Assembly: GCA_029721515.1 (NCBI GenBank)
Contig: CM056567.1
Span: forward strand, 11,610,007 to 11,674,006
Length of the DNA stretch: 64,000 nt
Reading direction: 5' to 3'
DNA from: Synanceia verrucosa
Taxonomy: Eukaryota; Chordata; Actinopteri; Perciformes; Synanceiidae
Part shown: positions 1 to 12,400 of the stretch, piece by piece
Layout: every line of letters begins with the position of its first letter
Position numbering within the stretch: the first letter of the stretch is position 1
Position numbers and translations under genes: made by a program
The notes under the pieces: model-generated
Told to the model about the DNA's origin: nothing
What the model saw: the letters and a program-made list of their open reading frames with translations, nothing else
The model's database searches: none

Positions 1-3000
1 TAACTGATCTGAAGCAGCAGTAGAAAACCACCAAGGTTGCTCTCCGGGTCATTTTTTTTCTATGCTTTACATTTCTCCATTATTATTGGTTAAACATCAC
101 AGATTTGGGTCAGGAGGAGAAAAAAATAGAAGTCTCTCTTAATATTCTGACTAACGGGGACAGCGGAGGATGTTTACTTGATAGAAATTGGACCACCCTC
201 AAGCAGAGAAATAAAAAACAGTTGAGCTCTGAGAGTCACTTCCCCTTAAACAGCGGGACTTCTCTACTGGCAACAGCTCCAGTCAAAGCCAAAGAGGGTT
301 ATGTGACAGCTACAAAGTGTCCGTCCAGCAGCAACATCAATCAAAAGTAAGCACATATGACTGTTAATATGAAGACAACTGCATGTAACTTCCTGTTCTG
401 GAGCGTCTGTTTTATCGCACTCAAATTAGGCATGGTAAATTCTAATTACAGTGTAATTTAAAACACAGCCAATTATATTCTGACTCAGAGCAATACAAGC
501 ACCCCATCTCTGTGACCTTGTTTATCTCAGAGTCTGATTAAAGAGAGTTTTCTTTTACAAACACAAAGAACAAACACCGCAACTCTTTGTGCTTTTTTTT
601 TTATTTTTAAAGCACAGTGTTGACGCAGAGAGCTTTAAATTTTTCTAATGGCCATGAGTATTGGTGTTTGTAGTCCTGTGAGGTCTCAGAGGAGCTGGGA
701 TTAGCGTGGGTTCACAGGGAGAGTAGAGAGGAAAGCATCTACCGGAGATGATTTCCATATAAAGGCTTTTATGCAAATGTGGCTTTGCATCACTGTGTAC
801 TACCAGACAGTATTTACTATCATTTCTGTTTTTCTATTAAAGGTACTTGCTCACTTAATGGCCCTTCTGACCTATTTCAACGCACATTAATATTTGTCTC
901 AGTTCAAATACGGCAGAACAAATATATCCTATATTCACCAGATATAAACAGCTTAAATTACTGAATGTTTGAGAAGAATAGAAGAGGGACTCATGAGCTC
1001 AGGAGGAAGTTATGGCTCCTAAAAGCAGTTTGAAAGCACAAGGTTAAAGACATTAACTGCTAAAATATAGATTTGATTTGTTTTCTGGTCACAGATGTCA
1101 CCTGTTAATGACCAATTTTGAGTCATCAATTAATTGGTCAACAACATGCTCCACATTTAAATTCTGTAATTACTTCTGTACGAGATAAGCCTACAGGAAT
1201 TTGTGAAAAAAAAAAAAAAGAAGACCTCACCCTAGTGGATTGCATAGTGGAGGTTATTGCTTCCACAACGCAATATTGTTTTTCAGTTTTAGATATTTCA
1301 CTCTATCAAAATCAAACTGTGGGACACCATCATGGTGTGGAAACGCCACGGCAGCAATCTTTGCATTGTCTTGCTTCACTTTTCACTCTAACTGGGAACG
1401 ATGGTAACATGATTAAATGTATTTAATGTCTATTCAAGATAGAGCTTTCAATTATAATATGATGCTGGATAATTTAATGAATAATGTTATCATCATATCT
1501 TACTTGTTATACAGTATTTTGTCTGTAAAATCTGAATCCGGAATATAACTAGTAACATTTGTCTGTCAGTTAATAATAATATTAGGGAATTATTATACTT
1601 AAGACTCTAGTATTATTATTACCTAACTGATGTATACAGTGCCTTTCAAGAAACTCAACACTTTATATGAAAGTTAGAAGACACATTTTGAGGTACAATA
1701 AATATAACAGACATGTTCTGAACGGACACTGTTGTAGAAACTACACAAGAAGATAAGTGCATGTTGTTTCTTCAGTCTTTTATTTTATAGTAAGGATTTC
1801 AATTTCCAGCAAGGCTGTGTGCAAAAATGTGGGGCATAAAATTGCCTTTTTATTTCACTTTCAATTAACAAGCTGTGCCCAACTGCAGTTTCTAGAAATG
1901 ATTGCATAGTACAGAGTAGCATTTACAAAGTAAATGCTACTCGTCTCATCTATAAAGAGAGCGACTGTTTTTTTTCTTTTTTTTTCAGGATGCAACATTA
2001 GCCAACATTATTAAACATGGGGATCGGTATGACAAGTACATAAGAGATGAGGCTTCACAGCAGACTACGGCATAATGCATGACGTGAACAAGGAGAGCTG
2101 TCTTTTTAAAATGGATCAGTACAAGATAATGGGGAAGGAGTCCAGTATATGGATGGATTGAAGCCAAGAGGTGTGGCTAGGAGTGATGGTTGATCAAGAA
2201 AGAAAAGGCGGGCAAGAATGAGATGCTAATGACACCTCCGTTCAGAGAAAGCAGGACTCGGAGGATGTCTTGGCTCTCTTTGGTGCACAGAAAACAGCCT
2301 GGCTTGTTCAGTAAGTGAGCAGCCATGTGCAGAATGCAGCTTTAAATGAAAGCAGCAGTTTTATGCCAATCATCTATGGTTTCTGCCTCTTCTTTGTAGA
2401 GCCTGCTGAGGTCTGCACACAGTCTGTGTGGTTAGATATATCAGGGCTCATTTTTCTGCCTTTTGAAGAAGCTATTTGCTGCCATTCATTCATGTAGAAT
2501 ATGAGAAAATAACTTCTACAGAGAAAGATAACCCAGGACGCCTTTGTTTCGCTTGTTCTAACATTTATTTCGGTATGTCCTATAGGAAATATTGTTATAA
2601 CAGCATGTACTTTGTCTTAAATGACAAAATAGGTTGTTTAAATGGGTTGTTCATCAGTGCCTTCCAAAATGACCTAACCAAAGCACCAAAGTTACACATG
2701 AGGGGGATTTAAAGCATTTATACATCTATTTTTAAAAAATCTGATTTGTCATTACATCATTGTGCACAAAAAAACTTGTGGTATTTTTGTTAAATGTGTG
2801 CACCAGATGGACCCGTTGTTTTTTCAGTTTGTCCTGTTCTTGGAGGATTGCACAAATAATAGGAGGAGATGTAAATGTTTGAATAAATATTCTTCAGGAT
2901 TTACTGAAAAAAAAAAAAAAATAAACATGACTGTACCTTTATTCTATAGGCATGTCACAGTCCTCATGAACAAACTGCTCTGCTATTCACTTAACTTATG

Positions 3001-3709
3001 TTCATTAAACTTAAATATAAATGTCACAATAATTATTTGCCTATTCTAGTTAAATATCTACTAGAGCACCAGCTCCCCGTCTAGTCGAGCTGATGGACCT
3101 GCACCTCATGATGTGTATTTTGTGCAACATTAAGTTAACATCAAAACTGCAATAAAAAAATAGATTGAGCATAAGTATTTAGTTTCACAAATATAGTTTA
3201 AACACTGTCACAGTATGTGTTAACTACGTTATTCAAAACTTTGTGACCTCAGGCAGCACAGCACTGATAAATGAGCAGTCCCAGGATCAGTCCAGAAGCT
3301 ATGTAATGAGATGCTGCCTTAGTAAATTGAGAGATAATATACACACACATCACAACGTCTAATTCAATGAGAATGCACTGACACATCTAGTAAAGCTAGT
3401 AAATCTGGCCCAGTTCCCAACAAATAAGAAACTGTAAACTTTAATGCGACATGCATATCTTGTATTCACAAAACAGCACAGGAAGATAAATATTCCTGCC
3501 ATTGTTGTTCCACACAGAGGCAGTCGTAAATGTGCTGTAACTCTAAATGACACCATTAACTCTGGAAAAGCAACAGGATACCGAATCCATAAAAAAACAT
3601 CACCTTCCAGTAGCTCCTTAACTGTAAATAATACTCAGTCCCCAGATGAACTAAAGTGTACATAGACACAACTCTCACACACAAACACACACGTTAGGAG
3701 CTCGGTTAC
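1..3709 (-). other. khdrbs3 intron 5 (partial)
   Basis: This is non-coding AT-rich intron. I checked the minus strand for RG/Tyr-rich exons of the khdrbs3 tail and saw none. It contains short A/T runs and an imperfect inverted repeat at 1567-1629 (TCAGTTA with AATAATAATA-type arms). The short open frames here are random. Nothing else is recognisable. Confidence 0.8.
1567..1629. repeat. Imperfect inverted repeat
   Basis: The left arm CAGTTAATAATAATATTAG pairs with the reverse complement of the right arm, CAGTTAGGTAATAATAATAC, with one 3-base gap and one mismatch. It may be the core of a small MITE or an AT-rich chance hairpin. Confidence 0.4.
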
Positions 3710-3849
3710 CTGGGAGGCCCTGGAACAGGTGTCCCTCTTCCACGGACGGCTGACTTGCCCCTCACCGATGGCACCTTGGCATCCTCCGATCCTCCGTTCA
3801 GATATGTGAGCTCCTGCAGCTGGGCCTGTCTGATCTCATCATTATAATC
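3710..3849 (-). CDS. khdrbs3: khdrbs3 coding exon 5 (QUA2 end and start of RG-rich tail)
   Basis: The exon starts at GAT after the acceptor CTGTGTGCAG and reads DYNDEIRQAQLQELTYLNGG, the conserved segment after QUA2. It then becomes RG-rich (VRGKSAVRGRGTPVPGPP), the beginning of the arginine-methylated, SH3-binding tail of Sam68-like proteins. It ends with two extra bases (AG, phase 2) at 3710, followed by GTAACC. I found no following exon between 1 and 3709, so intron 5 is at least 3.7 kb and exons 6 onward lie outside. Compared with mammals, the part after NGG is more diverged, as expected for this low-complexity tail. Confidence 0.95.
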
Positions 3850-4631
3850 CTGCACACAGAGAGGCAACGTGTTCACACACACACAACATAGACAGCAATA
3901 GACTCGCTTTCAATTACATTGTATTAAATTCCATCCTTTATCTCCAGGGCTAAAGCCCTGGGAATGCCTAATTAATGTACTTTACAGTACTGCTGTGACC
4001 GCTGTTCCTGAGGCAGCGAAACATTTTAGATGTGGAGTTGATAAATCATCAAGACCCTGTTTGCCTTTATCTTTTCCCACAGATGTTTCCTGCCACTAAA
4101 TTTAAACACGTCCCATGGATATATCATCATAAAAAGATTGATAAGATTGTCATGTGTCCTCTGTCAATAAATATATAGTTTTTTATAATATATTTTACGG
4201 TAACAGTGGGAAGATGTAACATGGGGGGGAGGGGGTCTGCTGCTAATTAATGATGAGATGTAAATCATCATAGCTCTAAGCATTGGAGACATCATCCATA
4301 ATGAATGGAGGGAGAGTAAATAAGCTCCATGCTGCATGCTGCTGCCAGAGTGAGTTTGGCCAGCACAGAAATCCCCTCCTGTGCTCTTTTATTCCTGTTG
4401 CACCCGCGACTTCCCACTCAGGATCACACACAGAGATCTTCAGACGCTTTCCACACATTCTCCGACAGCCGTGACAGAATTACAGTGCAGGTAAAGGGTG
4501 TAGTTGTCTATGGTGTTACTCACTCACTTCCCTGTGCACGGGCTGAAAATGATTCGGCCGGGTACAGGTAGCAGCTGAGAAGAGATTCAGCAGGGGGAGG
4601 TGAGTGTATGTGTAGAGAGAAGGGAACATAC
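3850..4631 (-). other. khdrbs3 intron 4
   Basis: This is the shortest intron (782 bp), between the phase-0 donor GTATGT after exon 4 and the acceptor TGTGTGCAG before exon 5. It has no repeat family I can recognise. The open frames on both strands in its middle show no protein-family signal. Confidence 0.9.
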
Positions 4632-4778
4632 CGGTATGAGAAACTTCTTGATCTCTTCCAGAGCGTGACCCATCCTGCCGTAGGCCTCGGCTGGTGGGGC
4701 GAACACTTCGATGAGGACGTGCAGATCTTCGTTCAGGTGGTGATATTTGGCCTCGCCGCTCTGCCGTAGCTCTTCTTC
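4632..4778 (-). CDS. khdrbs3: khdrbs3 coding exon 4 (second half of KH and QUA2)
   Basis: The exon has 49 whole codons, residues 110-158, beginning EEELRQSGEAKYHHLNEDL and ending ALEEIKKFLIP. It carries the last KH strand (LHVLIEVFAPP), the C-terminal KH helix and QUA2, which extends RNA contact in STAR proteins. The acceptor is TGTATCATCAG and the donor is GTATGT. It is phase 0 on both sides. PPAEAYGRMGHALEEIKKFLIP-type spacing fits KHDRBS3; KHDRBS2 has PPGEAY and a different helix. There is no internal deletion and no stop. Confidence 0.97.
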
Positions 4779-6994
4779 CTGATGATACAAACAGACAAAC
4801 AAAAAAAAAGCAGTTTGGTGTCATATATTCTCTGTCTAGAATATGAGCTCGCTGTCACAGTCAGCAACATTTATCTTATTTTTTTCCTGTAGTTGGGCAA
4901 GGATTAACTGCAGGGAGTTGTTCCATAACTTTTACATAATGAGGTCTGATGCTTTGGTGGGAAGTTATAAAGGCAGACAGGAAATATTTATGTGGGTTCT
5001 TGGACGTGTACATGTTTGCGAAACCCTACGATGCTTTCTACTGCGGCTGTCACATTTAACCGATTGCTTTTGTCCTTGCACAGCTGCCTGTCCTCATAAC
5101 AAATATACAGCTAAAGTATGTTCTCCGGTGCACTTGCTCATAATGTCTGCTTTACTTGTTGCTTTTTATCTCATCTCTGTTAGAAAAAAAGAAACCATTT
5201 TCAACAACAAAAAAAAAAATCACTATTGTTGAAAATGATATTTATATCAGTCATGTCAAGAGTTCAGTAGAAATAGTCATCAGAGTAAAAATGGCATGGC
5301 ATGCTATATTGCATGGCCTTGACTTGACCTTGGAAATGAAGAGCAGAAATACAACAGCAACTGACACACTAGCTCATCTGGTAAACCACAAGGGGATGTT
5401 CAAAAAAAAATCAGTTTGAAAAGTTGTTAGGTTACAATGTACCCTTCATCCTCTTGGGACAAAGTCTGTAAAAAGGTTTCATGAAGACTCACCCAGGAAT
5501 TGCAGTTGCAGTTATTTCTGGACCAAAGTGGTGAATTGGCAAATCAACATTGAACTGCACTAATGGCACGGCAGAAAATATCATCCAACAATACACATTC
5601 TACATCTGTCCATCTATAGCTGATCTGATCCACAGTGTCCATATTTCAAAATACATAACTATTGGTGAGGCTTCTCTAGAAAGCAACTGCTGTATGTATT
5701 CCACTCACACTATTCAGTGTTGTTTCCTGCCATCTTTGCTTGAGTTCAATCCAGCCATCACAGAGGTCGTCAGTATGTTAAAAAGTCAGTTTTTAGCTTT
5801 AAACAGGTGTGTATAGATGCTAAAGCAGCGTGTATTCAATCAACCCACTGAAAACAGAGTAGCAGTAACTCACTGCTCTCCATCACAGTCTGCAGCATCA
5901 CACTTCATTCAGACTGCAACAGAGAAATCTACCATGTAAACAGCCAGGGGTTGCACAGGCCATTCAGGCCCGACAGAAGCAGGCCACTATAATATTATTG
6001 ATGGCGAGAAATAGGACAGCGAAAACCCCAAATGTCTCCCATCACAATACACAAAGGAAACAACAGGTTTTGCGTCCCAGTTTCTACTTTTCGACAAAAA
6101 AAAAAAAGTCTTCTCCGGGGTCCTTCCTATGGCGGCAACTTCCTCTTCCCCTTCTCCCTCTCCAGCACCATGCACGCCAGTGTCTCTGATGTCACCTAAT
6201 TATAAATAACCTTCTTTTAAGAGTGCCTGTGGTATGTTAATGATATGTTAATTCGCCCCATAAATCTGAGCTTTACGAGCAGAGGGCTCCTTTGCGCACA
6301 GCACCAGCGCTGACGGAGCTGCTGGTGTCGAGCGAGGAGTATAAGAGGGTGTTAGAAAGAGCCGACTGCTTGCAGATCTCCTTTTCCCTTTCATGTGTTC
6401 CTTGGTATATTTGCATGAAAAACAAAGATATGAAAAACAATCATTATGGTGCGCTTTAACGATCATCTGCCAAAAAAACAGACGACCTACTCGGCACGTG
6501 TCATCTGAGGGCTGCCTCTTTTTTTTTAAGTATTGATTCGCCTCCATCTTTCCATCTATTCAGTCTATTCAACTGTAAATGTTTAACCTAGTGGATATCT
6601 CATTCGGTATGAAACCGATCTTTATGTGTGAGCATTTGATTTGCATATGATGCTGTAGATATGATTTTCACACATGGAGAGCCCTCCCCCCAGCATTGAT
6701 AAGAAGCATCGGTGATCCAGCAGTACTATGGCAGCTAAGCAGCCCACAGCGGGAGATTACAGCTGTCTGTTTCTCATATCTACTGGCAGCATCTTCCTTC
6801 TGTTTACTTGTTTTTTTAACTCTGGAAATCTACTTATGAAAAGCTGTTCACCCTGGAAACAGCGGCCATGGCAGTCTGGACGTAGGCGCTCCTGCAGAGG
6901 TAAAAGCTTTGAATAATGTCAAGCTGGGAGCATTCACAGTCAAATGAAATAAGGAAAGATGCATTTGTTTATTTTGTGATATGTGATAACTGCA

Positions 6995-7175
6995 CAGCAC
7001 TATCAGCCTTATTCACCCTCCACGTTTCTTCCAGTTTGTCCTCGCCAGCACCAAGAGAGGCTGTACTGTTCTGCCCATTTACCAGCCTCCTTCCACTGGT
7101 TACCAGTGATATACGGGATTGATTTAAAGATTCTTTCATTTCAACCTCCACAGTCTACTGTACACGACTGAGGCA
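6995..7175 (+). mobile_element. LINE (L2-like) reverse-transcriptase C-terminal remnant
   Basis: The plus strand encodes ERLYCSAHLPASFHWLPVIY followed by GIDLKIL. This matches the xxxSLHWLPVxxRIDFKILLL motif near the C-terminus of L2/Maui-type LINE reverse transcriptases. No other RT motif is open, and the flanks are eroded, so this is an old truncated fragment inside khdrbs3 intron 3. Confidence 0.6.
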
Positions 7176-8601
7176 AATCTACCCAACACCACCTATACCT
7201 TCCAGGAAAACATCCAGAGAGGGAAAAAAAGCACAGCTTCCCCACCAGAGTTCACAAAAGGTGAAGGGATAGAGCAATGAAAGGGATTAAGCCAATAACA
7301 AAAGAACAAAACAATGAGCCAAAGAGAATAATAGATTAAATAGCTACTGCACAATCAGCAAGAAAAGTATCAGCTCGTATAATAAATACATATATTTGTT
7401 GCAAAGCACTGCTGCCCTGAACTTTGTCTGCTGTAATACAAAGGCTTGTAAATGTGATTTAAATAATGGACAACACGTAAGTACAGAGAAGTCCTTTCAG
7501 ACAATGGAGACATTTCAGCTCACAATTAATTGAGATTTCCCAGTGAAAGAAAGTGATTGTTTGTCTATCAGGAGAATTAAAGCAGGAGCTCTAGTCCCAG
7601 GGAGGGAAATGGATGAGTTAATCACGGCGCTAACGAGAAGGGGGCGCGGAAACGCTGATGCCTTTACATCATCCTGACATGACAGCGCCAGGACAACCGA
7701 GGTGCCACAACCAGACTCAGACTCAAAGACTCCGACAGCTTGGTGCCTCTCAACCTTTCTGCACATTTGTGTCAACACATGATCAAGGCACTGCTGCTGC
7801 AAGTCTCGCAGCAATTACCCCAGCTCTAAGCAGCATACGTAAGAGCCTTAAATGGAATATAGCAATGCAATTAAGTTTCCATCAAACATCTACCATGGGG
7901 TGAAAACTGAACATTATCGCTTCTCCTGTCAGTCAGGTGCAACCCAGCCGTACAGTACAGTATGTATTTTACTGAAATAAGTGGAAACATGTCCTTAAAT
8001 GCTACAGTGCTTCACATGGTGCCTCTGTAAGGGCAGGACAGCTCTGTTTCAACATGACATGAATAAGTATTTTTGCTCTGCGGTGGACCAGCTCTGTGAC
8101 CTACGCAAGGAATTTCAAGAGCTGAAAACTATGACGCCACATGCTGTGCAACGGAAAAGAGAAAGTCAGCAACCAGCTGAAGATAAAGTAGCAGTTTTGT
8201 AACAAACGTGTATCCACCCCTTAAATAAAGAGGAAGCGGCGCAGCTCGCTCTCAGTGTCCCCGACAGAAAGCTGTCAGTCATAAATCCCAAGGCGGGTTC
8301 GTGCAGACAGTAAAGGGCTGCCGCGGTCAGCACATCTCTATGACAGATCTTTTCTTCAGGTACTCCAGAGGAGTCGACCATCAGAGACTATTGATCACAG
8401 TAATCAGAACGAATGTGCTTTGTGATGGCGAGATTCATCCCCACCAACAGATCACCCCTGTCAAACAGAGGGAGAGATGCCGACCAGCCATGTGAAGTTG
8501 ATTTATTCTCTGTTAACCAGTGCAGTCTGCAATCAATTCTGCTGGGAAAGAGACATTTATATCCTCTCTTTATGTACTGATTTATGTACATAAATGTACT
8601 G

Positions 8602-8657
8602 ACAGTTTAATGACTTCTATCACCCATGATCATGGGTGATAGAAGTCATTAAACTGT
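8602..8657. repeat. Perfect 56-bp palindrome
   Basis: The two 28-bp arms (8602-8629 and 8630-8657) are exact reverse complements with no spacer. The left arm starts ACAGTTTAATGACTTC and the centre is ATGATCAT. A 16-bp palindrome (ATTTATGTACATAAAT, 8580-8595) lies just before it. It sits in khdrbs3 intron 3. Confidence 0.97.
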
Positions 8658-8979
8658 ATTGTATATAACAAACCCATAAACATAGAAGGTTGTCCTGATT
8701 GCCGTCTACACTTGATGTGACTCTGTATATTCTTTACTATAACAGGCTTTGAAAGATGTCAAGCGTGTCTGGTGATCCCCAAGATCATTCACATTTCCAT
8801 AAACTTATGAAATCTATTATGTTTAATTATGTTTTTAAGTTGGAGTTGTTTTTCAAAACTGAATATGACCCATGATCTGTCAATCAAATGCAGAAGTTTC
8901 TGGGGTGATGTGCTCACAGAACTTGTTATTTTTGTTTTATTTTTATCATAGTTATTTCCTATGAGAGTAAACGGAATAA

Positions 8980-9050
8980 TTCTGGGGTTTTAGACTGTTG
9001 ATTGGACAAAACGATACATTTTTGATTTTTTACTTTTTGAGAAAAAAGGG
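8980..9050 (+). mobile_element. Possible fragment of hAT-type MITE
   Basis: GGGGTTTTAGACTGTTGATT followed by GGACAAAACGA resembles the internal block of the GGGCTGAAAC-type MITE family also present at 17899-18161. No ends are visible. Confidence 0.33.
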
Positions 9051-9309
9051 GGATGATTTTAAATTGAAGATGTTTGATGAGGTTTCTCTATCGTTTGGAA
9101 TGTTTACAACTTTTTGGAACATCTAGAACAAGAGCACTTTGTCACCTCAAGTCAGGTTGTCAGAAAATCCTTATTTTAGCTGGATTTTCATTGGACTCCT
9201 CAAATTAAAAATGTCTCTTTCCTAACTTGTAAGTTCCAACCCACCCTTCCTAAAAGAGTGAAAACAAAGAGAGGAGAGCAGGAAAAATGAAATAACAGTG
9301 GAGTCTTAC

Positions 9310-9426
9310 CTTTTCTTTGTCTCTCATGGATCCTTTTCCGAGAATTGACATCTTTGTGAGCGTGTCCTCCTGTAGTCTCTTTAACGAGTTCCCACGTGGC
9401 CCGAGGAGTTTGCCGACAAAGTTAAA
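9310..9426 (-). CDS. khdrbs3: khdrbs3 coding exon 3 (KH domain core with GPRG loop)
   Basis: The exon has 39 whole codons, residues 71-109, starting FNFVGKLLGPRGNSLKRLQ. The RNA-gripping GXXG loop is GPRG at residues 79-82, between the two KH helices, so the nucleic-acid-binding residues are intact. The exon ends SMRDKEK, then GTAAGA. The acceptor is TCTCTGTTGCAG. Both ends are phase 0, so the exon is a cassette that could be skipped without a frameshift, although skipping would remove the KH core. It is nearly identical to the mammalian KHDRBS2/3 exon, the most conserved part of the family. Confidence 0.97.
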
Positions 9427-12400
9427 CTGCAACAGAGAACGAGAACGTGGATCAGTCAGAATCTGTGTTTGAGATAAAGAGCAAAGACATGTCTTGTGAA
9501 GCTAATGAAAACTTATCAGCAGTTTTTTTTCCATCCTGTGCCTCGATAGGATCAGTATGGAAGCATTTCTGCTATCCCAGGTTCACTGCATCACCTTTTC
9601 ATGGCTTATGTGGTTTTATTTTGCATGAATTGACTCCTGTACAGAAAGCTTTGCATCGGATTAATTTTAAATTACTCTAAGAAATATCCATAATTGCAGT
9701 GTAAACATATTTGAATTTTGTGTAAAGCAATAATAAACAGAGATTATAAGGGAATGTGTGTCTGCTGTATCTCTGCCCATGAGTGTCTCAATGATAGTGT
9801 GGGGTGCTTTAAATTAGTACCTTTTTACCGACAGCATGAACTCAATAAATTTAAGTTCGATCACCTGTTAAACCTGCATAGGCAGAATTGCTTTCAATGA
9901 CTGTGGTCCTGACGGACACCAATTCATCGGTGTATATATGAAAAGCACTAATTAAAACAGAAATAGAAATCACCTGTTTGAATTCTCTCAAAGTGATTGA
10001 CAAAGTAAAAAAAATGGAACGATAGCGAGATAAATGACAAAAAGTAGACCTCTGGGGTCTGCAGGGACCATGGTAGGATTAAGGTTAATAATGCTGTTTT
10101 TCATCCTTCCAACAAAGGCTGGTGACCTTTGGGTTTTTATTACCACATATTTCAGCGTGGTATGGACTGTAATGAGACAATGAAGTTCTTCAGGCAAGCT
10201 CCAGCTTGTAACAGTCAAATGAAATGGACAATACAGAAAATAAGTTGGGAACAAAACATTAGAATAACAATAACACCTGCCCCTATTTTCTGTATTTTAG
10301 GAGAATATAAACTGTAGCGCAGCAGCATAGATTAAATACCTGCAGGCCCAACATCCTCCGAGAGGTGCAATACGGGCCCAAAAAAACTTTGCTGTTCATA
10401 AAACTTAATTACCGGGAGACCGTGGCAGCAACTAAAGGTGATCAACTGTTCTCCCCTCTGAATTTTGGCATCTTAAACTGAGGCGAACAACGGGGAAAAG
10501 ACAATGATCTGCACCTCCAGTGAAATTTATGCCTGCGTAGAGGTCTACCTTTGGAATTAAGAAATCTGCGAACAGTTGGGTCAACGCATTTTTTTAGACC
10601 AAAGAGGAATATATCATCCTTAAAATTGTACAACAAGTACTCGCTGTGGGTTACTTGGACTCTGGATGGAGACCCCTTTTGCCTTCAACCCTGAAAGACT
10701 GAAAATGATGTAAATCCCTAATGATTAACTTCCGTCTCACACTTGCACAACTAAATAGTATGATACATGTGTTTAGGATGTAGTAAGCACGAGCATGGAC
10801 AAAGAAAATTTTGTGCACCGTGGAGTGGGACTGTCCCCTGCAAAAGAAACACAAGTTTCTCCACAAAGGATCATACAAAAGCAACACTTTATATTTTGTA
10901 TTCACCACAAATGTGCAAGTTTCTTGGAAATAAGTCATTCAGCAGGGAAAAAAGGAATAGAAATATGAATAATTGACTGAAGAAATCTTACTGAACTAAG
11001 ACCAAAATACACACTTCAATAAACTGTCACAAAATTAAATAAAAAAATGGTCTAAACTGATGCAGCAGCAACCAGGATATCCTGAGTGTCAGTCCACAGG
11101 CCATGCTCATATAGTCTTCCCATAATGCTACGTAAGTGATATCAGATTTTTCTCAGACTTGATAAATCTCCTTCCAGAGCTACAGAAGACATTACAGAGC
11201 TGTTTTCAGAAGCACTGCTCCACTGCACATGGCTAGTAAACTGATGTCAAAATGTACATTTGATTGCCCCTTTAAACTGAAAACTGCAACAGTCAAATGC
11301 AACAATCTATAACATCTAACCAGAAGCTCAAGCAACTACACCTAACACCTCAAATGCCATCCTAAACTGGTCAGACGGCTACATGATTGGTACATACTGA
11401 TCAGAATAAAGTCAAAATAAAAGAGGAAATGTGATTAAAAAACATTTATCATTCTGGTCATAAATGTGACAATTTATGTTGAAATATGCAGTACTTTGCT
11501 TTTGATGAAACCGTAACTTCACTGATATCACTTCAAAAATATATCCTGAATCTGCTGAATTGCATGTCATGCATGTTTGAATATAATTTTTCAACATGCA
11601 ACACTATCATAACGTGCACATTTGAGCTAATATTAAACTTGGCTGCCTCCGGTGTGTCTCTATCTATCAAAGGCTTCTTAAGATTACTTCACAAGGTCAC
11701 CGCTTTTTAGCCATGAAAACTCAAATGTTATGCATTACCGTGTCACAGTATGTTGTGTGCAGACACCCATCAAAGTCACACAAGTCTTAACATGAGCTAA
11801 ACGCAATTCCACCAGCAGCTGGAGATGGTCAGGGAGACAAAAGGAGAGTGATGCTTTTCTCCCCCTCGCCATGTTTTCCTTTACCACTGAGTTATACAGC
11901 TGTCTCCCTCAACTATCTAGGTCATCAATTAGCTAGCAGGAGGTACAAAAAAAAAAAAAAACAGCCAGTTCGGTTCTACACCTCACCTATAGCTCTCCTG
12001 CCTTTTGTTGGGAAAGCGAGTGCTTATTAGGAGACTCCTGCCAATTCCTGGATGAAGGATTTGAGCAGCAAGCCTTAGTGATTCGCTCTATTCTGCAGTA
12101 AGTGACTGCTGGGTTTTTATCCTGGCCAGGCTGAATTTCAGCAGCTCTCAACTACTGTACATTCCTTCAGCTTTTATAATTAACCCAAGTTCTGTGGCTG
12201 GATGTGGTCATACAGGGCTCTATTCAGCCCTTGCCTCATAATAACTTCCATTCCCCACTGTGCTAATCCAGTCCAACCCTGCACTTGCAAAAGTGGCCTC
12301 CTACAAAGTTATAACCTTGCAATTATGAATATGTAAGACATGTCCAGCTTTACATTAGCGTGTGTGGACTTTGATGATATCTTGGGTCCTGCATACATCA

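Larger units (their letters stand above)
4779..9309 (-). other. khdrbs3 intron 3
   Basis: This is a 4.5-kb intron, phase 0. It holds a LINE reverse-transcriptase remnant (about 6995-7175), a perfect palindrome (8602-8657) and a weak hAT-MITE fragment (about 8980-9050), each listed separately. The rest is unremarkable AT-rich sequence. Confidence 0.88.

Noticed and set aside
1633..1660. ATACAGTGCCTTTCAAG resembling a Tc1 terminal repeat
   Set aside because: No matching inverted end or transposase remnant was found nearby.
9585..9680. Possible second LINE reverse-transcriptase remnant (LTPVQKALHRINFKLL)
   Set aside because: It is only a partial likeness to the LHWLPV..RINFK motif with the central WLPV lacking, too weak to call.
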